A stretch of 64,000 nucleotides of DNA from NCBI GenBank assembly GCA_004020315.1, contig SAQG01000009.1, positions 110,898 through 174,897 of the forward strand, given 5' to 3'. Positions 42,857 to 51,705 of the stretch are shown here, piece by piece (the first letter of the stretch is position 1; each line of letters begins with the position of its first letter). Source of the DNA: Mesorhizobium sp. GTDB taxonomy: Bacteria > Pseudomonadota > Alphaproteobacteria > Rhizobiales > Rhizobiaceae. Position numbers and translations under genes: made by a program. The notes beneath the pieces are model-generated. The model had not been told where the DNA came from. It saw only the letters and a program-made list of their open reading frames with translations, and ran no database searches.

Positions 42857-44710
42857 CTATTCCCGTAACGCCCGCCGCAGGATCTTGCCCACCGGCGTCT
42901 TCGGCAGTTCGGTCCGAAACTCGATGTATTTTGGCCGCTTATAGCCGGTCAGGTTCTCGCGGCAATAGACAGTCAGCACCTCAGCGGTCAACAACGGGTC
43001 CTTCTTGACGACGAACAGTTTCGGCACTTCGCCCGAATGCTCGTCCGGCACGCCGATCGCGGCCACTTCGAGCACGCCCGGATGCAGGGCCACGACTTCC
43101 TCGAGTTCGTTTGGATAGACGTTGAAGCCGGACACAAGGATCATGTCCTTCTTGCGGTCGACGATCTTGGTGTAGCCGCGCTCGTCCATGAAGCCCATGT
43201 CGCCCGATTTGAAGAAACCATCCTTGGTCATCACCTTGGCGGTCTCATCCGGCCGGTTCCAGTAACCGGCCATCACTTGCGGTCCGCGGATGCAGATCTC
43301 GCCGACTTCGCCGAGCGGCAAATCGTTGCCGTCGTCGTCGCGGATGGCGATCTCGGTCGAGGGCAGAGGCAGGCCGATCGTGCCGGTGAAGTTGCCGTCG
43401 CTGAACTTGTTGGCAGTGGCCACCGGCGAGGTTTCCGAAAGCCCGTAGCCCTCGGTGATCGGGCAACCGGTCAGCGCCCTCCAGCGCTCGGCAACGCCTT
43501 TGTGCACCGCCATGCCGCCGGCCAGCGTCAGTATCAGCGGCTTGAAGTCGAGCTTGCGGAAATCCTCATTGTTGAGCAGCGCGTTGAACAACGTGTTGAG
43601 GCCTGGAAAGATGTGGATCGGGTATTTGCCGAATTGTTTGACGAAGCCGGGAATGTCGCGCGGATTGGGAATGAGTATGTTCTGGCCACCGAGCTGCATG
43701 CCCATCAGCGCGTTCACCGTCAGCGCGAAGATATGATAGAGCGGCAGCGCGCAGATGAAGTTGAGATGCGCCGGCTTCGGCTTGATCGTGAAGGCGTCTT
43801 CGATCCACAGCGCATTCTGTGCGACATTGGCCAGCACGTTGCTGTGCAGCAGCACCGCGCCCTTCGAGATGCCGGTGGTGCCGCCGGTATATTGTAGGAA
43901 GGCGACATCGTCGGCAGCGATCTTCACCGGCTTGAAATTCAGGCCGGCGCCTGCCTTCAACGCGGCGTTGAACTTGATATGCCCTGGCAGCGACCAGGCC
44001 GGCACCATCTTCTTCACGCGGCGCACGACGAGATTGACGATCGTCCCTTTCAACCCGCCAAGCATATCGCCCATCGCCGCGACCACGACATGCTTGACCG
44101 CCGTCCTGGCGATCACCGCCTGCAAGGTGTTGGCGAAATTCTCGAGAATGACGATGGCTTGCGCGCCGGAATCCTTGAGCTGATGTTCCAGCTCGCGCGG
44201 TGTGTAGAGCGGATTGACGTTGACCACGATATAGCCGGCGCGCAGCACTGCCATAATCGCCACCGGATATTGCAGCACGTTCGGCATCATCAGCGCCACG
44301 CGTGCGCCTTTCGGCAGTCCCGTCGATTGCAGGTAAGCGCCGAAGGCAGCTGATTGCCGATCGACTTCCGCATAGGTGATGGTTTTACCCATGCAGGTAA
44401 AGGCGGGCCGGCTGGCGTACTGCTTGCAGACATCGGCGAGCAGATCGCCGATGGAGCCGAAGGGCAGGGCGCCGATCTCGGCCGGAACAACCTTCGGATA
44501 GCTCTTGAGCCAAGGCTTCTCCGGCAATCCGGCGCCAACCGCTTTCGGCAATCTCCTGGCCGGACCCGGCTTCGACGCCGATGTCGGTGCCGCTTTCGGC
44601 TTGGCAACGGCTTTGGCTGTCGGCGCCTTTGGCTTGTCGGAGCTGGCCGGTTTTGCGGCAGTTTTGGCCCTCGCTTTCGCTGGGGCCGTCGTCCTTGTTG
44701 TTTTTGCCAC
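42857..44710 (-). CDS. fadD: Long-chain fatty acid-CoA ligase with Lys/Ala-rich N-terminal tail
   Basis: 617-residue AMP-forming acyl-CoA synthetase that activates fatty acids for beta-oxidation. Motifs: P-loop [75 protein letters not shown]-like, and the C-terminal catalytic Lys in [13 protein letters not shown]. The first 57 residues are an extension absent from E. coli FadD (561 aa), made mostly of Lys, Ala, Pro and Thr with repeated AKP/KPK units, like histone H1 or AlgP tails. Start ATG 44710 is preceded by AGGGAGGGACAG. It diverges from the dpp operon. Confidence 0.93.
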   Translation of the reverse strand: [617 protein letters not shown]

Positions 44711-45139
44711 CTGTCCCTCCCTTGGTTGTTCTTATTGTCTCTGCTTGCCCGCCGCGTCGCCTCCGATGACAGAGACGTCCTCCGCTGCTGCCGGCATCCA
44801 GGAAATCCAGCCTGCCATCTATGTATTGCGACTATCGGCAGCCGTGCAAGTCTGCCCCTGCGGCAAGACGGGAAAGAAAATCTTCCGCGCCAACGACAAG
44901 CCGAAGGTCGCGGTTCCTCGCCGTCGGTCGCGTTGAAGATAATAAAAAAATGCAATCGTTAATAATACCGTGAACGACAGGAATTAACATGTCATTCTCT
45001 TTTGTGGCGACGATGAAGAATTAAATTCTGCTTCCCATGGGGTAGGCAAACGGGGTGTTCCAAAGCCGGAAAAACGGTGCTTATATGCGCGCTTCGCGAG
45101 CCTGATAGAGGGGCTTGGAAGAACATCAGGGAGTCCTCC
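44711..45139. other. Divergent intergenic region fadD / dpp operon
   Basis: 429 bp without a supported gene; small open frames here lack homology and ribosome sites. The stretch 44937-45030 is unusually AT-rich for this genome and should hold the promoters. It contains a 13-bp palindrome at 45017-45029 (AGAATT-A-AATTCT) and a GTTAAT...ATTAAC pair at 44957-44989, possible regulator sites. Confidence 0.45.
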
Positions 45140-46732
45140 ATGAAAAAGAAACTGACTTTTGCGGCCGCGTTGCTGGCCGCAAGCGTCCTCGGCGGCATGG
45201 CCAATGCGAAGCAATTGGTCTACTGCTCGGAGGCGTCGCCGGCCGGCTTCGACCCATCGCCGTGGAGCGGTGGCAACGATTTCGACGCGTCGTCGCGCAC
45301 CATCTATTCGCGCTTGGTCGAGTTCGAACACGGCAAGACCACCATCACGCCCGGCCTCGCCGAGAGCTGGACGGTTTCCGACGACGGTCTCGAATACACG
45401 TTCAAGCTTCGGCCGGGCGTGAAGTTCCAGACCACCGACTACTTCACGCCGACGCGCGACCTCAACGCCGACGACGTGATCTTCTCCTTCGAACGCCAGT
45501 GGAAGAAGGAAAACCCGTGGTACGACTATCTGGCAGGCACCGGCTGGGAATATTTTGCCGGGATGGGCTTCCCTGATCTTCTCAAGGAAATCGTCAAGGT
45601 CGACGACCTGACGGTGAAATTCGTGCTGAACAAGCCTGAAGTCGCTTTCCTGCCGGACCTCGGCATGGATTTCGCGTCGATCGTCTCCAAGGAATATGCC
45701 GACCAGCTCGACAAGGCCGGCACCAGGCAGCAATTCACCCAGAAGCCGATCGGCACCGGTCCGTTCCAGTTGGTCGACTATCAGGTCGATGCGGTCATCC
45801 GCTATGCGGCATGGGACGGCTACTATGGCGGCCGCCAGAAAATCGACGATCTGATCTTTGCCATCACGACCGATCCGGCCGTGCGCGCGCAAAAGCTGAA
45901 GGCAGGCGAGTGCGATATCATGTCGTACCCGGCGCCGGCCGACATTGCCGGGCTGAAAGCCGACCCGAACCTCAAGGTCGACGAGCAGGAAGGCCTGAAC
46001 ATCGGCTACATGGCCTACAACACGACGCAGCCGCCCTTCGACAAGGTCGAGGTCCGCAAGGCCCTCAACATGGCCGTCAACAAGCAGGCCATTCTCGATG
46101 CGGTCTATCAGGGCGCTGGCCAGGCGGCCATCAACCCGATCCCGCCGACGATGTGGTCCTATAACAAGAACATCAAGGACGATCCGTACGATCCGGACGC
46201 GGCCAAGAAAATGCTGACTGATGCCGGCGTCAAGGATCTCTCGATGAAGATCTGGGCAATGCCGGTCAGCCGCCCGTACAATCCGAACGCCCAAAGAGTC
46301 GCGGAACTGATCCAGGCCGACTATGCCAAGATCGGCGTGAAGGCCGAGATCGTCAGCTACGAATGGACCGAGTATCGCGAACGCGGAAAGGCCAAGGACC
46401 GCGACGGCGCCTTCCAGCTGGGCTGGACCGGTGACAACGGCGATCCGGACAACTTCCTGTTCCTGCTCGGCTGCGATGCCATCGGCCAGTCCAACTATGC
46501 GATCTGGTGCAACCAGGAGTTCGAAGCCCTGTTGCAGAAGGGCAAGGCGACCACTGATGTCGCCGAGCGCACTAAGATCTACGAGGAAGCACAGGTCGTG
46601 TTCAAGCGTGAGGCGCCGTGGCTGACCATCGCCCATTCCAAGGTCTTCATGCCGATGAACAAGAAAGTTACGGGCTTCGTCATGGATCCGCTCGGCATTC
46701 ATCGGTTTGACGGCGTCGACGTCACCGAATAA
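45140..46732 (+). CDS. dppA: Peptide ABC transporter substrate-binding protein, DppA type
   Basis: 530-residue SBP_bac_5 family periplasmic protein with signal peptide MKKKLTFAAALLAASVLGGMANA. Mature features: VYCSEASPAGFDPSPWSGGNDFDASS, IYSRLVEFEHGKTTITPGLAESWTVSDDGLEYTFKLRPG, then FVLNKPEVAFLPDLGMDFASI and FQLGWTGDNGDPDNFLFLLGCD. These match dipeptide (DppA) more than oligopeptide (OppA) binding proteins; dipeptides or heme/ALA are possible ligands. Start 45140 follows GGGAG. First gene of a five-gene operon. Confidence 0.93.
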   Translation: MKKKLTFAAALLAASVLGGMANAKQLVYCSEASPAGFDPSPWSGGNDFDASSRTIYSRLVEFEHGKTTITPGLAESWTVSDDGLEYTFKLRPGVKFQTTDYFTPTRDLNADDVIFSFERQWKKENPWYDYLAGTGWEYFAGMGFPDLLKEIVKVDDLTVKFVLNKPEVAFLPDLGMDFASIVSKEYADQLDKAGTRQQFTQKPIGTGPFQLVDYQVDAVIRYAAWDGYYGGRQKIDDLIFAITTDPAVRAQKLKAGECDIMSYPAPADIAGLKADPNLKVDEQEGLNIGYMAYNTTQPPFDKVEVRKALNMAVNKQAILDAVYQGAGQAAINPIPPTMWSYNKNIKDDPYDPDAAKKMLTDAGVKDLSMKIWAMPVSRPYNPNAQRVAELIQADYAKIGVKAEIVSYEWTEYRERGKAKDRDGAFQLGWTGDNGDPDNFLFLLGCDAIGQSNYAIWCNQEFEALLQKGKATTDVAERTKIYEEAQVVFKREAPWLTIAHSKVFMPMNKKVTGFVMDPLGIHRFDGVDVTE

Positions 46733-46790
46733 CTCCTGAGAAATTGGACGGCGGCGCTGGACTTCCGGCGCCGCCGTTCTATGAAGTAAG

Positions 46791-47798
46791 ATGCTCCGCT
46801 ATCTCCTGCACAAGCTCGCCTTGATCATCCCGACCGTGTTCGGCATATCGCTGGCGGCGTTCGCTTTCGTCCGGCTTCTGCCGGGCGACCCGATCATGGC
46901 CCTGGCTGGCGAGCGCGGCGTCAGCCCGGAACGCTACGCCGAGCTTGTCGAGCGGTTTGGCTATAACAGGCCTTATGTCATCCAGTATCTGGAGTATATC
47001 GGCAGGGTCCTGACCGGCGACTTCGGCATATCGCTCGCCACCAAGCGGCCGGTGCTCGGTGAATTCCAGGCGCTGTTTCCGGCGACGCTGGAACTGGCGA
47101 CGATCGCGCTGCTCATCGCCGTGCTCATCGGCATTCCCGCCGGCATCTTCGCCGCGGTCAAGCGCGGATCGTGGTTCGACCAGGCGACGATGGGCGTGGC
47201 GCTAACCGGCTATTCGATGCCGATCTTCTGGTGGGGGCTGCTGCTCATCATCTTCTTCTCCGGCTATCTCGGCTGGACACCGGTTTCCGGCCGCATCGGT
47301 CTTCAATATTTCTTCAAGCCGACGACGGGGTTCATGCTGATCGACAGCCTGATCTCCGGCAAGAGCGGCGCTTTCAAATCCGCGGCCAGTCATCTGGTCC
47401 TGCCGGCGATCGTGCTGGCGACGATTCCGCTCGCCGTCATAGCGCGCCAGACGCGGTCGGCGATGCTGGAAGTGCTGGGCGAGGACTATGTCCGCACCGC
47501 GCGCGCCAAGGGCCTGGCGCCGCGCCGTGTCATCGGGCTCCACGCTTTTCGCAATGCGCTGATCCCCGTCGTCACCACCATCGGTCTGCAGGTCGGCACG
47601 CTGATGGCGGGCGCCATCCTGACTGAAACGATCTTTTCCTGGCCCGGTATCGGCAAGTGGATGATCGACGCGATCGCCAAGCGCGACTATGTTGTCGTCC
47701 AGAGCGGCTTGCTGATCATCGCGCTGATCGTCATGGCGGTGAACCTGATCGTCGACGTGCTCTACGCCGTCATCAACCCACGTATCCGGGTGCAGTGA
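46791..47798 (+). CDS. dppB: Peptide ABC transporter permease, DppB type
   Basis: 335-residue permease with six membrane segments. The N-terminal MLRYLLHKLALIIPTVFGISLAAFAFVRLLPGDP is the DppB/OppB signature; the EAA loop is ARAKGLAPRRVIGLHAFRNALIPVV, and TETIFSWPGIGKWMIDAI follows. It lies 58 bp after dppA and 1 bp before dppC. Confidence 0.96.
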   Translation: MLRYLLHKLALIIPTVFGISLAAFAFVRLLPGDPIMALAGERGVSPERYAELVERFGYNRPYVIQYLEYIGRVLTGDFGISLATKRPVLGEFQALFPATLELATIALLIAVLIGIPAGIFAAVKRGSWFDQATMGVALTGYSMPIFWWGLLLIIFFSGYLGWTPVSGRIGLQYFFKPTTGFMLIDSLISGKSGAFKSAASHLVLPAIVLATIPLAVIARQTRSAMLEVLGEDYVRTARAKGLAPRRVIGLHAFRNALIPVVTTIGLQVGTLMAGAILTETIFSWPGIGKWMIDAIAKRDYVVVQSGLLIIALIVMAVNLIVDVLYAVINPRIRVQ

Positions 47799-47799
47799 G

Positions 47800-48717
47800 A
47801 TGACCGACCAAACCACGGCAGAAGCCACCGCCGCCTCCATTCCGAGCGGCGGCCGGCAACGCGCCTTCACCGAGTTCTGGCATTACTACTCGATGAACAC
47901 CGGCGCCGTCATCGGCCTGGTCGTGTTCTCGGCTCTGGTGCTGGTGGCGATCTTCGCGCCGCTGGTCGCGCCGCATTCGCCTGACGAACAGTTTCGCGAT
48001 GCGCTGCTGACGCCGCCGGTCTGGCAGGAGGGCGGTAAGTCGGCGTTCCTGCTCGGCACCGACGCCGTCGGCCGCGACATGCTTTCGCGGCTGATTTTCG
48101 GCGCGCGGTTCTCGCTGTTCATCGGTCTGGTCGTCGTCGTTTTCTCGCTGACCAGCGGCATCGTCCTCGGCGTGCTCGCCGGCTATTTCCGCGGCTGGGT
48201 CGATACGCTGATCATGCGCGTCATGGACGTCATTCTGGCGTTCCCGTCGCTGCTCCTTGCCCTGGTTCTGGTGGCGATCCTCGGACCCGGCCTGTTCAAC
48301 GCCATGCTGGCGATTGCACTGGTGCTGCAGCCGCATTTTGCGCGGCTCACCCGCGCGGCGGTGATGGCGGAAAAGAACCGCGAATATGTGATCTCCGCCA
48401 AGGTGGCCGGTGCCAGTCATGTCAGGCTGATGGTCAAGACGATCTTGCCGAACTGCATGGCACCGCTGATCGTGCAGGCGACGCTGTCCTTCTCCAACGC
48501 CATTCTCGAGGCCGCGGCTCTCGGCTTCCTTGGCGTCGGCGCGCAGCCGCCGACGCCGGAATGGGGCACCATGCTCGCCACGGCGCGTGAGTTCATCCTG
48601 CGCGCGCCATGGGTGGTGACGTTCCCCGGCCTTGCCATCCTGATCACCGTGCTTGCCATCAACCTGATCGGCGATGGCTTGCGCGATGCCTTCGACCCCA
48701 AGCTGAAGAGGTCGTGA
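47800..48717 (+). CDS. dppC: Peptide ABC transporter permease, DppC type
   Basis: 305-residue permease; the N-terminal cytoplasmic part precedes NTGAVIGLVVFSALVLVAIFAPLVAPHSP, and LLGTDAVGRDMLSRLIFGARFSL is the DppC/OppC signature. The EAA loop is AKVAGASHVRLMVKTILPNCMAPL. Located between dppB and dppD with 1-2 bp gaps, so translation is probably coupled. Confidence 0.96.
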   Translation: MTDQTTAEATAASIPSGGRQRAFTEFWHYYSMNTGAVIGLVVFSALVLVAIFAPLVAPHSPDEQFRDALLTPPVWQEGGKSAFLLGTDAVGRDMLSRLIFGARFSLFIGLVVVVFSLTSGIVLGVLAGYFRGWVDTLIMRVMDVILAFPSLLLALVLVAILGPGLFNAMLAIALVLQPHFARLTRAAVMAEKNREYVISAKVAGASHVRLMVKTILPNCMAPLIVQATLSFSNAILEAAALGFLGVGAQPPTPEWGTMLATAREFILRAPWVVTFPGLAILITVLAINLIGDGLRDAFDPKLKRS

Positions 48718-48719
48718 CC

Positions 48720-49595
48720 ATGCCTCTTCTCGAGATCAAGAACCTTACCGTGTCCTTCGATACCGCCGCCGGACCGTTCATGGCCGTGCAAGGCATCGAC
48801 CTGTCGATCGAGCCGCGCGAGGTGCTGGCGATCGTCGGCGAATCCGGTTCCGGCAAATCGGTGGCGATGCTGGCGGTGATGGGGCTTCTGCCGAACACGG
48901 CGACGGTGAAGGCCGACCGCATGGCTTTCGACGGCATCGACCTGCTTGAGCTCAGCCCGTCCGAGCGCCGCAAGATCGTCGGCAAGGACATCTCGATGAT
49001 CTTCCAGGAGCCGATCGCCAGCCTCAATCCGTGCTTCACCGCCGGCTTCCAGATCGAGGAGGTGCTGCGCTTCCATTTGGGCATGGACCGCGCCCAACGC
49101 CGGGCCCGCGCCATCGAGCTGATGAAACTGGTCGGCATTGCCGATCCGGAAGAGCGGCTGAATTCGTTCCCGCACCAGATGTCGGGCGGCCAGTGCCAGC
49201 GCGTCATGATCGCCATTGCCATTGCCTGCAATCCGAAGCTGTTGATCGCCGACGAGCCGACCACCGCGCTCGACGTCACCATCCAGAAGCAGATCCTTGA
49301 CCTTTTGGTCGGCCTGCAGGCCAAATACGGCATGGGCCTGATCATGATCACCCACAATATGGGCGTCGTGGCCGAGACCGCGGACCGCGTCATCGTTCAG
49401 TACAAGGGCCGCAAGATGGAAGAGGCCGACGTTCTGTCGCTGTTTGAATCGCCGAAGAGCAACTACACGCGCGCGCTGCTGTCGGCGCTGCCGGAAAACG
49501 CTGTCGGCGACCGGCTGCCGACCATTTCCGACATGCTGTTCGAACCGGCGCCCTCGGCTGCCGGAGCCGGGTCTGCAACGGGAGCCGCCTCATGA
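48720..49595 (+). CDS. dppD: Peptide ABC transporter ATPase, DppD type
   Basis: 291-residue ATPase. Walker A GESGSGKSVAML, Q-loop IFQEPIASLNPCFTAG, Walker [18 protein letters not shown]-loop ITHNMGVVAE. The signature reads MSGGQCQRVMIA with Cys where Arg/Met is usual, and the Cys-rich C-terminal motif (CPFAPRC type) of most DppD proteins is absent: the protein ends in a Gly/Ala/Ser tail after SDMLFEP. It is about 35 residues shorter than E. coli DppD. The start at 48720 follows the dppC stop by 2 bp; the stop overlaps dppF by 4 bp. Confidence 0.95.
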   Translation: MPLLEIKNLTVSFDTAAGPFMAVQGIDLSIEPREVLAIVGESGSGKSVAMLAVMGLLPNTATVKADRMAFDGIDLLELSPSERRKIVGKDISMIFQEPIASLNPCFTAGFQIEEVLRFHLGMDRAQRRARAIELMKLVGIADPEERLNSFPHQMSGGQCQRVMIAIAIACNPKLLIADEPTTALDVTIQKQILDLLVGLQAKYGMGLIMITHNMGVVAETADRVIVQYKGRKMEEADVLSLFESPKSNYTRALLSALPENAVGDRLPTISDMLFEPAPSAAGAGSATGAAS

Positions 49596-50419
49596 GCGTG
49601 ACCGTTCTCGAAGGCAAGAACATCGTGCGCGACTATCATGTCGGCGGCGGGCTGTTTCGTGCCTCGCGCACGGTGCACGCGGTCAAGGGCGTTTCCTTCA
49701 GCGTCGACAAGGGCAAGACGCTGGCCATCGTCGGCGAAAGCGGCTGCGGCAAGTCAACGCTCGCCCGCATCATCACTCTGATCGATCCCGCGACAGCGGG
49801 CGAGCTCTTCATCGACGGCAACAAGATCGACATCGCCAAGAATGGGCTGACGAAGGAGATGCGCCGCAAGGTGCAGATCGTCTTCCAGAACCCCTATGGT
49901 TCGCTCAATCCGCGCCAGAAGATCGGCGACGTGCTGGGCGAGCCGCTGCTCATCAACACCGACAAGCCGGCCGACGAACGGCGCGATCTCGCTATGAAGA
50001 TGCTGAAAAAGGTCGGCCTCGGACCCGAGCATTACAACCGCTACCCGCACATGTTCTCGGGCGGCCAGCGCCAGCGCATCGCCATTGCCCGCGCGCTGAT
50101 GCTCAATCCGAGCCTTTTGGTGCTCGACGAGCCGGTCTCGGCGCTCGATCTGTCGGTGCAGGCGCAGGTGCTCAATCTGCTCGCCGACCTGCAGGATGAG
50201 TTCGAGTTGACCTATGTCTTCATCAGCCACGACCTTTCGGTGGTGCGCTACATCGCCGACGACGTGATGGTCATGTACTACGGCGAGGCCGTCGAATACG
50301 GCTCACGCGACGAGGTCTTTGCCGACCCCAAGCACGTCTATACCAAGACGCTGTTCGCGGCGACGCCGCGCGCCGACGTCGCCAGCATCAAGGCGAGGCT
50401 GGCGAAGAAGGCTGCCTGA
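49592..50419 (+). CDS. dppF: Peptide ABC transporter ATPase, DppF type
   Basis: 275-residue ATPase, partner of DppD. Walker A GESGCGKSTLAR, Q-loop VFQNPYGSLNPRQKIGDVLGEPL, signature FSGGQRQRIAIARALML, Walker B LLVLDEPVSALDLSVQ, H-loop ISHDLSVVRYIADDVMVMYYG. Shorter than E. coli DppF (334) because the C-terminal extension is missing. The reading frame stays open for 44 codons past the TGA stop (50420-50551). Confidence 0.95.
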   Translation: MSVTVLEGKNIVRDYHVGGGLFRASRTVHAVKGVSFSVDKGKTLAIVGESGCGKSTLARIITLIDPATAGELFIDGNKIDIAKNGLTKEMRRKVQIVFQNPYGSLNPRQKIGDVLGEPLLINTDKPADERRDLAMKMLKKVGLGPEHYNRYPHMFSGGQRQRIAIARALMLNPSLLVLDEPVSALDLSVQAQVLNLLADLQDEFELTYVFISHDLSVVRYIADDVMVMYYGEAVEYGSRDEVFADPKHVYTKTLFAATPRADVASIKARLAKKAA

Positions 50420-50554
50420 CGCCGCAATCGCGACACCCGGCAAGCGTATTTCGAGGCCGATCAGGACAGCCGGGCGACGATGGCGCGCAGCGCCTCGCCG
50501 CAGCGCTGGTACGCGCTGGCGACCCGTTTCGGTCGCCGGGCTTCCTGTGGATAA

Positions 50555-51094
50555 CTACGGAATGCAGTGCTTCTCGACGTCACACGCCGTGAACTCTGCT
50601 GCTCGCCGCCAGGCTTCGTCGGTATCTCCCCTGTAAGTCAGATATCGATCGCAGATAGGCTTGTTGTTGTTCCAATCCAGCACTGCAAACTTCACCCAGC
50701 CAACCAGCGTGCTCATCTTGTGCATCTGACCGATCAGGAGGTATTTCGCGCTGGCTGTTCTTGCCTGCTTCGAGAGATCGACGAGGCCGGGGTCCTTGAT
50801 GGTGCACCGTTCTGTCTGACAGGGTAATGCGACGAGGTCGATCTTCTGATTGCCCGAAAGACCGTCCTGCAAGGCAACGCCAAATGCATTCAGTCGCGCT
50901 TCGTGTGCGGCGGTCTGGTCCCTGACTTCGCCGGATGTGTCCCTGAACTCGAAATCCGCGATAGCGAGGGTCGTGGGCTCGACAACATCGGCAAAAGCCG
51001 CCGACGCATGTACGCCAGCGCCTACCAGGATCAGTAGAAATCGTCCGCACTCAAAAAGTCGAAATCGAACTTCCGCACATTGCACCTTGAGCAT
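50555..51094 (-). CDS. Predicted periplasmic DUF2380-like protein
   Basis: 179-residue protein with an N-terminal export signal (FRLFECGRFLLILVGAGVHASAAFA). The mature part has LAIADFEFRDTSGEVRDQTAAHEARLNAFGVALQDGL, ending with Cys-containing motifs CQTERCTIKDPG and CDVEKHC. The ADFEFxDTSGEVRDQ pattern is that of DUF2380 proteins as I recall them, which often occur near PQQ-dependent dehydrogenases. A four-Cys layout suggests disulfides. Start 51094 follows GGAGAACGAG. Same strand and direction as the next two upstream genes; operon likely loose (212-bp gap). Function unknown. Confidence 0.7.
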   Translation of the reverse strand: MLKVQCAEVRFRLFECGRFLLILVGAGVHASAAFADVVEPTTLAIADFEFRDTSGEVRDQTAAHEARLNAFGVALQDGLSGNQKIDLVALPCQTERCTIKDPGLVDLSKQARTASAKYLLIGQMHKMSTLVGWVKFAVLDWNNNKPICDRYLTYRGDTDEAWRRAAEFTACDVEKHCIP

Positions 51095-51306
51095 CTCGTT
51101 CTCCGAGGTTGGGACGATAGCGATCCCAGTGGCGGTGCCCATTTTCTTCGCGCTGTTGGAAGACGCGGAAGCAAGCGCAAGACTACCCGGTTCTATCGCA
51201 ACGTCAACTTTCCGCCGTTGCGATCGACTAGTGCCTCGGCAGTCGCTCGTTCCGACTGCGCGAGGAGCCCGAAATCGCGCAAGCCGCAATTCAGTCGTGG
51301 AGCCGT

Positions 51307-51636
51307 TTACTGGGTGGACTCCACCTTGGCGACAACGAGCTTGCCTTGGGCGCGTGAGATTTCGAGTGCCTGGCCGGCCCCCGGCAACTCGCCCGGGACC
51401 GAGATCACGAACGCCTGGCCCTCGGTGAGGGTCGCGACGAAGCGTACTGGCAAACTTTCTTCGCCCGCCGCCATCGTGGTGACCACCCGATAACCGTCAT
51501 CCGCCTCCGTGTAGTAGACGACGCCGTGAAAGTTGCCGAGATCGACGCTCCCACCCTGACGGGCCGTGAGTTCGCCGGCAGAAGCGGAACTTGCCGCAAC
51601 GCAAAGCGCTGCAAGAACTGTGTGTCTGAACATCAT
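51307..51636 (-). CDS. Small secreted protein of unknown function
   Basis: 109 residues with a signal peptide MMFRHTVLAALCVAASSASAG. The mature part (ELTARQGGSVDLGNFHGVVYYTEADDGYRVVTTMAAGEESLPVRFVATLTEGQAFVISV) looks like a small beta-rich domain. No catalytic residues recognised. Start 51636 is set by GGAGAG 6 bp upstream; ATG 51633 is the alternative. It lies between the DUF2380-like gene and the globin gene on the same strand. Confidence 0.65.
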   Translation of the reverse strand: MMFRHTVLAALCVAASSASAGELTARQGGSVDLGNFHGVVYYTEADDGYRVVTTMAAGEESLPVRFVATLTEGQAFVISVPGELPGAGQALEISRAQGKLVVAKVESTQ

Positions 51637-51705
51637 GTTTCTCTCCATTAGGATTGTTAGAATTGTCGTTCGGTGGACGCTCGCCTTCGGCTGCATCCTA
51701 GTAGG

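Noticed and set aside
44768..44939. 56-codon plus-strand frame in the fadD/dpp intergenic region
   Set aside because: No ribosome site, no resemblance to known small proteins, and it overlaps probable promoter DNA.
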